From Cheiracanthium punctorium (taxonomy: Eukaryota; Arthropoda; Arachnida; Araneae; Cheiracanthiidae): a stretch of DNA of 64,000 nucleotides. Under the pieces are notes generated by a model. It saw only the letters and a list, made by a program, of their open reading frames with translations, had not been told where the DNA came from and did no database searches. Positions 23,868 to 34,780 of this stretch are shown one piece after another (the first letter of the stretch is position 1; each line of letters starts with the position of its first letter). The position numbers were made by a program, and so were the translations under genes. The stretch lies in the NCBI GenBank assembly GCA_038373885.1, contig JAWZYV010012519.1, forward strand, positions 434,001 through 498,000, given 5' to 3'.

Positions 23868-24619
23868 GAGTGACCTCTCACTGATACGCGTTTTAAGGGA
23901 CCACTTTAAAATCGCGTATAACTGAGAGCCGCTTATAACTGAAAGGCTCTTATTTTCTAACTCTTCATCTAAGTTATGAGGGACAAAGCACTGGGTAAAA
24001 AATTATGTTTAGTATTTTTTTCGTTAAAAAGAGTGATATTATAATTTTAAAATATTTGACTGTACAGTTTAGTTTAACTTTTAATTCAAAAATAGAATGT
24101 ACTTATAATTACTTTTTACATAGGAGAAACTGTAATTCTACTAACATTCTTTATCAAAATGTCATCAATACTGTATTTCATTTTTGTTTAGGCAGCGTTT
24201 TCAATACAATATTTTCTAACTCATTAAAATATGTTATTGCATTTGAAATTAAGTTACAATTTTAGAGATAACTTCTCAATTTTTCTAAGGCACCTAAAGC
24301 AGTAGCATAAGATGGGACAGAAAGATCATTTGCATCATTATCATTTTATCTATCATTAACTTCACCCGTAACTCATCAAAAACAGCTTCAATGTCGCGTT
24401 TTTCAAAAACCGTATTTTAGAGGACGACGATAGAGAAAAGTACATCTGTGTGACAGGATTTGTAAATGGTGCTGTTTATTTTCGCGTATAACTGAGCGAG
24501 ACAATTCGAAGTGGCGCTTATAAGTGGGAGAGCTATATTCATTATTTTCCTATTCCTCGTGACAGGACCTTCCAAAATTCGCGTATAAAAGAGAGACGCG
24601 TATAATTGAGAGGTCACTG
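23868..24619. mobile_element. pogo/Tigger-like non-autonomous element
   Basis: Ends are inverted: AGTGACCTCTCA.TGATACGCG at the left and CGCGTATAATTGAGAGGTCACTG at the right in short matching blocks, with a TA after the right end. The subterminal motif 'cgcgtataactgagag' or a close variant occurs about five times near the two ends. No transposase motif is seen. It is nested inside the hAT element. Confidence 0.7.
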
Positions 24620-24668
24620 TACCTCTGTTTAGAACATCCACAAAAATTTTGCAAAATCGGCGCCTCTG

Positions 24669-24935
24669 GTTAGAAGGAGCCCATGAAAGCGGCTGCAATA
24701 AACATTCCTGCGGTCTTGACAGACTTTACCAACTCCTAGAGTCATGGTCTCAGGAGCAATTTCCTATGACAGTAGGAGTAATCTGGTTATCCTGGGCACC
24801 TTGACTTCGAATTTGTACGTTAGTCTGGTGATTTAACCTGTTGTGCTGCCGTTCATGAACAGCATTCAAGAAAGTATTTTGCACCAGAATAACGTTCACC
24901 CTCACACCGCTGTTTTAACCCAACATGCATACGAT
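24669..24935 (+). pseudogene. Tc1-like transposase relic, C-terminal part
   Basis: Resumes the relic interrupted at 23020. Readable pieces include GAISYDSRSNLV in broken frames, PVVLPFMNSIQES and NNVHPHTAVLTQHAYD; the latter corresponds to the QDNARPHTA block with the second catalytic Asp changed to Asn. The third catalytic block (SPDLSPIEH-type) is not found, so the 3' end is lost. Confidence 0.8.
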
Positions 24936-25432
24936 ATGAGTATTTAGACTCTACACGGACGAAATTCCCATCCTGAGAAATTCCGAGCTAGGTAAACATT
25001 TTGGCATAGCAAAGCCATTTTTATTTTTAATGTCCATACTTAATTAACTTTATTAACTCATTACTTTCGAAGGAATGAAGGTATTGTAATAGGAAAAATT
25101 TTTGCATTTTTTATTTCAAATAGGAAACGAAAATTCAGTAAAGGAGAATTGCTTAGAAATTTTTAGCAGCCGATGTACTTCTTTTCCTTTTCCGTTTTTT
25201 AATGTTTGTCAGCATATCTGTAAAAAAAAATCTACACCGATATGCGAAGTAGCTAGTACTGTCACAAACTAGTGACATTTGACAAATTAATTTCTTGCCA
25301 ATCTATTATTTTGACTATGTTAATCATAAATGGACAACACTCTTTGTCACGAATTTCAAATTCTCCCCACCACCACCAAAGTCCCATTTTGAGACATAAC
25401 CTTCACTTCAACCTTTGATTACTCTGGAGAAG

Positions 25433-25590
25433 GTCATGTAGCGTCTAGTGGATAGTCGCAGCAGTCTGTCACTCCGTAGGTTGGAGGTTTGATCCTAGGG
25501 ATGGCAGAATAAGATATTTCATCCAACAGCCGTTTAGTAAAACAGAAAGCTACCGTCTGGATTTTTCGAAAACGGAAAAATAATAAGCAC
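25433..25590 (+). mobile_element. tRNA-like SINE fragment, family 4
   Basis: GCGTCTAGTGGATAGTCGCAG is box A-like and GGTTGGAGGTTTGATCCTAGG is box B-like, about 35 nt apart. The acceptor stem does not pair, so it is not a tRNA gene. The body and the 3' end are not well defined. Confidence 0.55.
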
Positions 25591-25694
25591 AACTTTTCTT
25601 TACAACATTCTGGACATTTTTCGGCAACTCTTTTTTCCGTTAATTTACTGATACTATCCGCCTCATACCTGCACTCATTTCAATGAAAATCATT

Positions 25695-26035
25695 TTTCTT
25701 TGTTTTAACGGTATTTGTCATTAAATTTATTTAGGTTAGGATTGCTACGCATTTTGGGTATCATCATAAAAGCCGATGTTGAAACAGCAAATGGCTAAAA
25801 TGCGCTTTTGCCCAATGCGTGGTAACATTTTTCTAGTTGGGCAGTTCATGCGCCAAGTATTGTAAATTCGATATTTTAAAGCTGTGAAAAAATCTGAAAG
25901 ATCTTGCATTTTTGCGTAGCCATTATTGTTATTTTGTAATCTAGCTACTGGAATAAATACTGGCGTGGAAATATCGTCGATATTGGTATCGCATACGTTA
26001 GCGTATTATATAAGTAGATATTTTGAAGTAATATA
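25695..26035 (+). repeat. Dispersed repeat family E, copy 1
   Basis: Matches the reverse complement of parts of 44590-45315. Shared blocks include 'cattaaatttatttaggtta', 'catcataaaagcc', 'ttttaaagctgtgaaaa', 'gaaagatcttgcattt', 'attgttattttgtaatctag' and 'cgcatacgttagcgta'. Confidence 0.8.
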
Positions 26036-26039
26036 TCTC

Positions 26040-28024
26040 TCTCACAAGTGAACTAAGTTTAAATGAAGCGCATAAAAATATGTGCACACTTTAATGGTTT
26101 TGCTAGAAAACACGTGGTGTCCACATCCTATATTTCAGCTGAATTTTACGAATGAAAATTGCGTCTCTGAAAGATTCACCTTTCATAATTTTTATTCCTT
26201 TCCCTTCAAGCCGAAGAGAGAGCCAAGTCCAATACGGTAGCTCGGTCGAGAGTAAAAGTGGTCGCACGAAATGCATCTCACGACCGTGAGGGGAATCACG
26301 ATACGTAACGCACGGTCAGGTCCATCAGAGCACCGTTTCTTCCCTTTGACCTCTCATCACAATAATTCAAAAGTATGTTCAATCCCTGCCTTGTAAAAAA
26401 AAAAAAGAGAAAAAGGGATGGCTGCATATTGTCACCTGGGCAACAGAGAGGTTAAACGAGAAGTTACTCTGCAGCGTTTTTTGATTTTTTTTTTTTTTTA
26501 ATTTATTACCATTATATCACCATGATGGTGATTTATGACGAATGTTAGATGCTGTAAGATTGAACACTGATGAGCTTGTAATGGATGTCAGATGAGTTCG
26601 ACTGGTTTTGTTAATTAGGAGGAAGATCATTGGCAGAATGTGCGCTAGTGGAAACCGGTAGGGGACATTATCTTGCGATCTTCTCGGTAATAAATATGAA
26701 GTTAGGTGTATGAAATATTGAGCTTGAGAGATAGCTATCCATTTTGCATGCACGAATGTTTCCAGATCTTTACTCTCCTGCTTTCTTGCAAGCGTTGAAA
26801 GTCATTACTTTTTTTCCCCCCTACCACATCACGATGGGGTTAAAAATAAGAATTTCATGCGCAATTTATTATAAACTCTATTAATTATTGAATTCGGGAT
26901 AAGAGTAAAATAAAGTAAAAGTATACAAAAAAAAAATACAATATGACTGATTTGTTAATTCTCGGAAATTTTCTGAGATTGACAGGAAAAGAGAAGAAAA
27001 TGCATTTCGATCAAATCGGAATTTCAGAACCATTACGTTAAAACCACTTAAAACTCTCACCAAGGCCACCCACCCCCTCATACTTTACATGTACATTACT
27101 CCCATGCAGAGGCAGATAGCCCTTGCATAGCTTTGCTACAGAATTAAAAAAAAATACGAAAATTCAGAGAAATTACTTAACTATTATTACTGGAAGGGCA
27201 GGGGAAAAAGAATTAAGCACGTCAAAGTTCAGTCAATGTGAGTAGATTTCACAGATGTACTCGCAAAGAGTGAAAAAATACGTGAAAGAATTTCCTGCAC
27301 GGGTGAAATAAGACGGCAAGTTCTCAAACTTTTGTTTGCTCGAAATTTCCCCCTCCCCTAGATTTTTTAAAATGCGCATGTTTCCAAGATACATGTAATC
27401 CTTAATTGAAGAGTTGCAATGTAAAACACTTCGATGTGCTTTCGGTAACTGGATCGTTTTGAGCGTATGACATATTTATTTTAAAATGTATGAATAATTT
27501 AGTTTACTATAATGAAAGTTTTAGCTTTGTATATTCATATACATGCATTTTTCTACCTGTATATGGATTACCTGCACTCTATTTTAAATGAAGAATTTGT
27601 AAAATGTTATTATCAAATATTGAATTATTGTCTATAATAAATAAAAAATTATCACAAAGTAGCTAAAATTAAGTAGGCATTTTTAATTCAATTTGGTTAC
27701 TAATAACATGTTTTAGGACATTTTTTCATAATAGTATTAACTGATTGATTAATTAATAATCATAAAATGAATAATATTATCAATAAAATTTCCATTAACT
27801 AAAACATATCAGTAAAATTCAAATTTTTATTAAATTGCTAACCCTTTTTATTTAACGACACGGTAAATTTTGCTTTATAGTTGAACTCCCGAAAACAAAA
27901 TTTAAATTATGGCTGCCCATAGAGAGTAATGTTCAAAATTATTTTTAATAATCCTGAAGAAATCTATTCACTTAATGCACATCCTTTTCAATAGAATGCA
28001 TTGTATAGTACATACCAATAATGT
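26040..28024. other. Noncoding stretch
   Basis: A GC-richer block at 26200-26345 stands out but has no recognisable ORF. An A-rich run sits near 26395-26410 and a poly-T run near 26490-26502. Nothing else is recognised. Confidence 0.5.
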
Positions 28025-28938
28025 TGTTGCAGAAAACTCTGCTTAGTTTTCGAGTTTGTCTCTTAAAACACCAATGTAGGTGGAAAGTTCTAGCAAACAG
28101 TCCACTTGTCAGGGAAAAACACAAATTTTACTGATTTCAGAACTTCGACGAGCAATCTTCTATATGCAGTTCACAGGAAATAACAGTCAGTAACTCGATT
28201 TCTAACAGTCAGCTTAACACAGACGCTTTCTCAGAAGTCGTATTTCTCATACGATAAAATCGTTCCAACAGTCTAAAATTCGGTAGAAACTCTCAAGAAA
28301 AATTATCAGCAGTTCCCCAGAATTCAACAAGTAGGAATACAGCTTTCAAAAACAAAACAAGCAATACATCTCTTACAAAAGCGCAAACAATACAGAGTTT
28401 ATGGCTCTCACAGCTAAGGCAGTAAACTGACGCCGAGCATTTACACAACTGAACTCCCAGGCGTGCTCTGCACTCCTTAAATAGGCTCACCAAAATCTCT
28501 AGCAGTTCCTCGAGACTCTAGAGAATCCCAACAAGCGCGGACGTTGATTGCATAATACAAATGCTACTGAATGACACTAATAAGCTATATTGAGTAATAC
28601 TGATGCAGGGAAGCAAACATTACAGGGCCCACTCGTAAAATTGGGCCAAATTTTCAATTTGTCTCCGTATTTGGCAACTTTTTGGAGAAACATTGCAAAA
28701 TTTGGCGCCAAAAATACGTCCCTCAAGAGTGAGGTCAGCTAAGCGATAGCACCAATATTTCTCGAGAATTCGATAAAAACCTGTTAAATAATTTGGATAT
28801 CCAAAACTCCCTATCCCGCGTTCGAGTTAACTGATTTTGATGCAACAAAATGCAAATTTTACTTATTTGATGGATGAAATAAAAATTTTAGACTATATTT
28901 AACCGTTCAAGGGCAGAATAACCCAGATATTTGTAACA
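28025..28938 (-). mobile_element. Solo-LTR-like repeat family A, copy 1 (914 bp)
   Basis: Read on the minus strand it starts TGTTACAAATATCTGG and ends CTGCAACA, giving LTR-like TG...CA termini. The copy at 35967-36880 has the same termini, the same apparent length of 914 bp and ordered homology throughout. On the minus strand TATTTAAGG (28483-28475) is followed by an arthropod-type initiator TCAGT with its A at 28450, a spacing of 33. Upstream sequence 'TTCTCTAGAGTCTCGAGGAAC' in pieces resembles a decayed heat-shock element. No gag or pol is adjacent and no target duplication is clear. Confidence 0.55.
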
Positions 28939-28939
28939 A

Positions 28940-30165
28940 TATATTTCTTTATACATAAGTTACTTGTCAATTCACATTTACAGCAATTAGAGCACGAATA
29001 GGTGACAGACAGAATGAACTCATATTAATCAACTTCGTCATATTATGTAAAAAAAAATGGAAAAGAAGAAAAAAAAGAAAGAAAACCTTTCTTAATATTT
29101 GCCAGCGCATCATCATTGCGCAACTACAATCTTAATGCTTTGAGAAATAAACACTCAAAGGCAATAGTAAACAATGAATATAAAAAAAGGAAGAAATCTG
29201 ATAACGCCACTTCGATTGCCCAAGATGTTAAAACAATGAGAATGTGGTTTAATATCTGGATAAGGAAATAAGTACTGAGAATCAATTTCTCCTCTTCAGA
29301 TTTCGTTCCAGAAAAACTGATAGCGATTTCACTAAATGCTTCAGTATTTCTTATAACATAAAACCGATATCCCGTTACACGTTTGTTTGAGTACGGGGTG
29401 CTAGTGAGTTAAACTTTAAAATTTGATTGTCGTAAAATGCAAATTGATTGCCCCCAAAAAATAGTGTTGTGTACGGAAACATACATCCCAGCTACAGCGC
29501 ACTGCCTAAAATCTCGAAAAAAGAAATAAAGGCATTTGGATCTCTTGGAAACTAAAGGTAAAACTAAAGTTTTCTTAATTTATTTTATCATTAATTTTAT
29601 TTACTGTTTAATGTCATTTATTTTTGCTTATTTATTTATTTGCTCATAAAAAATGTCCTTTACTTTATGACTTATAAAATGATCGAGGATTAGTGGATGT
29701 TCTCTACATTAATTCACTAAAAAGCTACCGGGTCACTTTCGAATTCACTGAAACTTGGAAAAAAGTTGATAAATCGTGCCAAGATTATCGATTATGAGAC
29801 ACTTTATAATATTATTTCGCTTATACAATTGCTATGATTAACCTGTTCATTCCCATCTCGCAAAAACTATTGATGCCCACTGATATTATGCCCAAAAAAG
29901 GGAGTCTTCATCGTTGCATCTCTTAAATGTTAAGAGAAAACAGGCTTGAACACAGGTTAATGATCAAAAATGAACAGAAGGGGGAAAATTCTGATGTAGA
30001 AAGTACATGATTTCTTTGTACGTCTATTAAATCATAAATATTTTCGGTGCATTTCATATAAATTTAATTTCATTTGAAGGAGATACAATACTGTAATAAT
30101 ACTAAAGTTCAGCAAATTTTAACCAAATATTTGACGCATTGCTAAGCTAAGTTCAGTTTGAAAAA
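28940..30165. other. Noncoding stretch
   Basis: Contains the motif 'cagcaattagagcacg' near 28981, shared with 3769-3784, and A-rich runs near 29050-29080. No gene recognised. Confidence 0.5.
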
Positions 30166-30169
30166 TTTA

Positions 30170-31010
30170 TTTTTGGCGCTAAATTGGCCAAATTTTGCTC
30201 CAAAAGCCACCAAGCTTGAGTATTAAGCGATTACTTTGCGAGATTTTGAACGTAGCCGAAATAATGATTAACAGCAATCTTTGAATTAATTGGAGGTACC
30301 CAAAGACCTCAATGCATTGAGAGTCTTTTGGATGATGTATTTTAAATAAACTACTCCCCACGTTGCAATCAAAAAAAGGGATGCTCAATTAGAAGTTAAA
30401 ATATGTTCTGCGACTGTTTCTAATACTAAATCTTCACATTCTACGGTTAAAAGTTTTAGAGTCATACGAAATTAGCAATTATTTTTGGTGCCAAATTTAG
30501 TGATATTTTTTTCAAAACTTGCCAAGCTGGCCATATCTATGACCTTTGGCGAGATTTTGGCCATGACCCAAATAATAATTGACTACGGACTAAATATATT
30601 AAACATGTCCATAGACCTTAGATACCAAAATTTTTTTGGGTGGCCCTGTAAATAAACTATCTAGTAGATCGAAACCGAAAAGTGAGGTGCACAACTAGAT
30701 GTTACAACAATCTTAAATATGAAATTTCAACTTTTGAATAATTTTTGAGATCTGTGAAAGTTTTGAAATGTATGATTTTTGAGATATATGACTAATAATT
30801 CTTGAGGTATGCGAGTTACGTACGTACGTGCAGACGTTAGGGAAGAACTAGTTAAAATGGATTTGTGGTTGGTCAAAATAAATTGTACATGTACATATAC
30901 CAACATTCATACATGCTTACGTTGAGATGTCTCTCAAAAATTTTTCGAAGTAAATTTAGAGACAGTCAAAATCGATTTTTCCTTCATGATCTGCATACCA
31001 AAATTTTTTC
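30170..31010 (+). repeat. Dispersed repeat family B, two units
   Basis: Units around 30310-30480 and 30620-31010 share 'ttgggtggccctgtaaataaact', 'gatgttacaacaatc', 'aaatttcaac' and 'tttttgagata' in short blocks with units at 32350-32480, 32780-32960 and 33235-33560. The second unit includes an ACGT microsatellite ('gttacgtacgtacgtgcag') and the trailing 'ggttggtcaaaat' block also seen at 33445. Confidence 0.75.
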
Positions 31011-31083
31011 TCATAGTTATTCTTCCTTTTACTCCGTACAAGAAACTAAAACACGAACCCCTAAATAAAAGTGAGGTGGTCTA

Positions 31084-31788
31084 TTGGGTGTCCAAAAAGG
31101 TGGTTACAGGCTTTAATTCTTTATCTATTGGAGATAAGTGAGCAATTTACATTGAAAAGATTTTCAATATAAGTTCGGAAAAGGGACAAAGTTAAGAAAA
31201 AAATTCCTCTCGTTAATTTTTTAAATATTAAATTTTTAAATTTTTTATGACACCCGTACGAAAAAATTCCCAGTCAGTAAAATGTGTCCCATACTTTAAT
31301 AAGGTGATTTACAAATTTTCAGCCTTTCACAATAAAACGTCTCAAAGAAAGATGATCGCGGCTATATATGAATTTGAATGAAAACATTTATTGCTAGAGT
31401 AAATAAAATATTTTTTTCTTGTAATTTTGTGCACAACCCCTGAATCGCCATCATGTGACGTGATTTTTTCCCTTCGAGAGATATTGAAAAGTGATTATGA
31501 TTCAGAATTTGAAGTCAGCATATATTTATCTTCATATCTCTGACACTTTTTAGAGTATATTTCTAAAATTTCATGCATCACCTCATTAGTGTACTGTGCA
31601 CATTTTACTAATCTGGAATGTTTTTCGTATAGGGGTGGCATACAAATTTTAAAAGTGTAACTTCTTGAAAATTAATTAAAGGAGTTTCTCTTAGTCTTTC
31701 TTCCCACCTTATTTTGAACATTTTTTTCAAATTACACTGTCCACTTATAATGAATTAAATCGTGTTACCTCCTTTTTGGGACATCCTG
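31084..31788. mobile_element. Foldback MITE family C, copy 1
   Basis: Left TTGGGTGTCCAAAAAGGTGG and right inverted CTCCTTTTTGGGACATCCTG are terminal repeats; both ends are flanked by TA. The arms continue inward imperfectly for over 100 bp ('gataagtgagcaattta' against 'ccacttataa'; 'gattttcaatataag' against 'cttattttgaac'). The 705-bp element has no coding capacity. A second copy lies at 51855-52586. Confidence 0.8.
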
Positions 31789-31923
31789 TAGATTTCAAGA
31801 TGCCCCTTGGATGATCGCCAAGTTGGTCGCTGGGATGGGCAGTGTTGTTTCATTTATGTATTTTACGGTACATCTTGTTTCTGTTTTGGAAACTTTATCA
31901 ATAGTCCGGTCAATTTAGACATC

Positions 31924-32058
31924 CGAGGTTACAAAAACCCAGCTGAAAGCTAGTAGGATTGTTCAAAGCACCATCATAAATGAAATCTGAAAAGTCCTCA
32001 TCGATCCGACACCTGGAAAAAAATTCACTCGGTGTCAAAGGTCATAAAGACGGGTTTT
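31924..32058 (-). repeat. Inverted repeat F, left arm
   Basis: The reverse complement of this segment matches 33556-33686 closely: 'gacctttga', 'ggatcgat.aggactttt.agatttca', 'tatgatggtg.tttgaacaatcctac', 'ctttcagctggg' and 'tttttgtaac' are shared in order. Confidence 0.85.
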
Positions 32059-32059
32059 T

Positions 32060-33555
32060 CGGATTTTCAACAAAACGGTAAGTTTTATCGTAAAATTAGT
32101 TCAGACAAAAATTGTAGATCAGATAATTATCTATAAATAATGTCTAAATACTTTTTTTTCTAAGAGCCACCGTTTTTGAGATATAACGATTTAAAAAGTT
32201 GGAAGAGTTGTAATCATCATCATAATATGCGCACGTTTCCACGCCACATTTGAGGTAGTGTACTTAGCGGTTTTTTTTTTTTTTATGCGGTTTCAATGGT
32301 AGACCTATTCCACGGATCTGTTGTGATTCTGTTTAATTTGAAACTATTGAATAATAAAAGATAGATCCTATAAATAAATTACCCAGTCGATTGCAATCAA
32401 AAAAGAGATGCACAGTTAAATGTTACAATATTTCTAAATACAAAATTTCAACATTCTATAAATAAAAGTCGATGACAAATGGCGAGAATTTGGGCATGGA
32501 CCAATAATAATGGACTACAGATGTAATATAATGAACATGTCCGTAGACATTTTTTTTTTCAAATGGCCGGCCTCTGCTTTGGAAGCAATGGCCACTACTG
32601 AGGCAGGCCTCAGTTATGGGGGCACCTAGTAGGTGGAACAACGTTGCCCCCTATGAAGGGACGGACACAATGATATCCACGCCCAGTCGGGATCGAACCC
32701 CGACCGACGGGAGTTGAACCCGAAACCGTAGTACGGTGCTTTATTCACTATACAATCTGGTCGGCATGTCCGTAGACATTAATGTATTGAAATTCTTTTG
32801 AATGGCCCAGTAAATAAGCTCTACGATAGATTGGAACCAAAAATCGAGATGCAAAACTAGATGTCACGTCAACAATCTTTTACATGAAATTTCAACATTC
32901 TACTACTAATAGTTTTTGAGATATGGGTGTTAAATACATACACACGCACACCAAATCGATATAATTTTTGAGAGAAGCACGTGACCGTGGTTGGATGATT
33001 ACCTAACTTGGAAGGACGGTATTGTGCTTGAAACGGATGAATGTCCCTAAAACTGTCCTTGACCGTATTGCGTGAAATCTTTGAGTGTGCCTGTAGCAGA
33101 ACTATAAATGATAAAGACACTATTTTCGATGGAAAAATTCATTTTGTAACTCTCAACAGCATATATCACTTGTGAGTCGTTTGAAGTAGCCTAATACCTC
33201 TAAAATATGCTTTAATGAATTTCTGCCCATAGAGCGTAATGTATTTAGAATCTTTTGGGCGGTCCTGTAGATAAACTATCCAGTCGATCGTGACTAAAAA
33301 AGAAGGTATGCACCTAGATGTTACAACAATCCTAAATATAAAGTTTCAAGATTCTACGACCAATAGTGTTTGAGATATGCGAGTTACATACATACGTACG
33401 TACAGACGACATGCAAAAACGGGTCAAAATAGACTCGCGGTTGGTCAAAATTGGTATTTATGCATTTATATGAACGTGCATGCTAGCGTACGATGAGATG
33501 CATCGCAAAAATTCTTAAAAATAAATTTAGTGGTAGTCAAAACGGTATTTTCGCC
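32060..33555 (+). repeat. Dispersed repeat family B, three units, interrupted by a SINE
   Basis: Units around 32350-32535, 32780-32960 and 33235-33550. Each has 'ttttgaatggccc/gggcggtcctgtagataaactatc', 'gatgttacaacaat' and 'gatatg.gagttacatac' in short blocks. The third is followed by ACGT-type microsatellite sequence and 'ggttggtcaaaatt'. Confidence 0.75.
32552..32764 (-). mobile_element. tRNA-derived SINE, family 3, with 16-bp target duplication
   Basis: The insertion is flanked by exact 16-bp copies of CATGTCCGTAGACATT (32536-32551 and 32765-32780), and poly-T follows the left copy, which is the poly-A tail of a minus-strand element. The minus-strand head is GCCGACCAGATTGTATAGTG with a box B GGGTTCAACTC; CCGACC and GGTCGG can pair as an acceptor-like stem. 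This is a textbook target-primed reverse transcription footprint. It sits inside a family B unit. Confidence 0.9.
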
Positions 33556-33686
33556 AATTTGACCTTTGACCCCGTGTAAACTTTTTTCTAGGTATCGGAT
33601 CGATAAGGACTTTTTAGATTTCACTTATGATGGTGTTTTGAACAATCCTACCAACTTTCAGCTGGGTGTGAATTTTTGTAACTTCA
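33556..33686 (+). repeat. Inverted repeat F, right arm
   Basis: Partner of 31924-32058. The reading frame SRYRIDKDFLDFTYDG is open here and is largely kept in the left arm, but overall it is short and has no known motif. Confidence 0.85.
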
Positions 33687-33810
33687 TTCCTATTTTTTGG
33701 TCTAATTTGAACGGACTACAAAGAAAGGAAAGAACACAGCATCGACTGATTGGTGTATAAAAGAAGGTTTTACTAGTAATTTTTATAAATGTTTTATTTG
33801 TGCGCAAGAA

Positions 33811-33897
33811 ATGCCTCTGATTGAACGCAAAGATCTAGCAAATGGGTTTGTCGTGCTTGCCATTTTTATGTCATTTCCTTGGTTTATTTTGATTTAA
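33811..33897 (+). CDS. Speculative 28-codon membrane micro-ORF
   Basis: ATG at 33811 has a fair start context (purine at -3) and encodes MPLIERKDLANG followed by a hydrophobic segment rich in Val, Leu, Ile and Phe, ending at TAA. Length and layout (short charged N-terminus, one helix) are like SERCA-binding micropeptides such as sarcolamban, but an ORF this short is expected by chance. An acceptor-like 'ttttatttgtgcgcaag' lies just upstream. It is 645 bp upstream of the host gene start codon; no link is shown. Confidence 0.15.
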   Translation: MPLIERKDLANGFVVLAIFMSFPWFILI

Positions 33898-34541
33898 ATT
33901 GCATTTTATTAAGATATTTTTTAATGTATTATTGCATTATGTTTTCGGCACCATTTTATTTTCTGGGGCGTTGAACGTAAATACGACTGGCACAAAAAAA
34001 TCGCCAATCCTCGCTACAGGTACCTTATAATAAATTTTCCCCACAAATTGCATTCGTAATATACATAAACTAACTTTAAAGAGAAAATGTTTGGTTAATT
34101 GTAATAATTTATTAAATCGGTACTTTCGGGTTAGTTACAGCGACCACTGAAATTCACAAGCCAAGTAACCGAATAATATCGCCAAGATGGTGGTGGTGAA
34201 AGCTCGCGAAAACGTTTGCATTCTTGAAGTTGTTTGCCGCCATAAAGCATAGCTGCGATCTTGGCGTAATCCTCATGTCGTCCTATAACCCACGAGTATC
34301 GATAAATCAACACGATATTCTTCATTCTTTATTGTCACTTGGCAATTTGAATTTGTATTCAATATAGTGTATTATTAATTTCTGCGGAGCAATTCTTCTG
34401 ATCCTGAACGTTAAATTAACAAATTAATTCAATACTTTATATATTTATTTAGGTATAAAAAATGCTTTTGCATTGAAAGTGTATGGAATTAAAGTTTCCA
34501 ATTCTGTTTGTTCTGATTGTTACTCGTGAAAGCTGGGAAAC

Positions 34542-34780
34542 ATGCAGAAGAGGAAAGGAACCTGGTTAGCTCACGGAACGAGCTGGCGATTTTTCAGCAA
34601 ATTCATTCAGCCCGACGACAATCTCAAGAGGGAGATGATCCTCCATCTTATGGCAATAGTAGGATTCATATTTTTAGCCCTCATTATCCTGCACATCTTC
34701 TACGGTCTGGAAACCAACTATGCATTCCATGTGTATGTTGCTATTTTCCTGTTTTTGGAATGCACGGTAATTTCTATTAG
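34542..34780 (+). CDS. Coding exon 1 of the two-helix membrane protein gene
   Basis: Contains the start codon, both predicted helices and 79 full codons plus two bases. The donor reads ATTAG|GTGAGT, a strong consensus. An acceptor-like 'tttatatatttatttag' ends at 34452, so this exon may begin there with a short 5' UTR carrying a 4-codon upstream ORF at 34461. Confidence 0.85.

Larger units (their letters stand above)
23021..24668. mobile_element. hAT-like non-autonomous element inserted in the Tc1 relic
   Basis: Left end CAGGGGCGCCGACT and inverted right end TCGGCGCCTCTG form terminal repeats of hAT type. The flanks gctagaag (23013-23020) and gttagaag (24669-24676) form an 8-bp target duplication with one mismatch, as expected for hAT. 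No transposase reading is visible inside. The interior instead holds a SINE-like segment and a pogo-like element, so the 1,648-bp length is largely secondary insertions. Confidence 0.8.

Noticed and set aside
32690..32764. tRNA gene on the minus strand
   Set aside because: Although an acceptor-like stem can form, the anticodon arm is abnormal and the segment is the head of a SINE with a target duplication.
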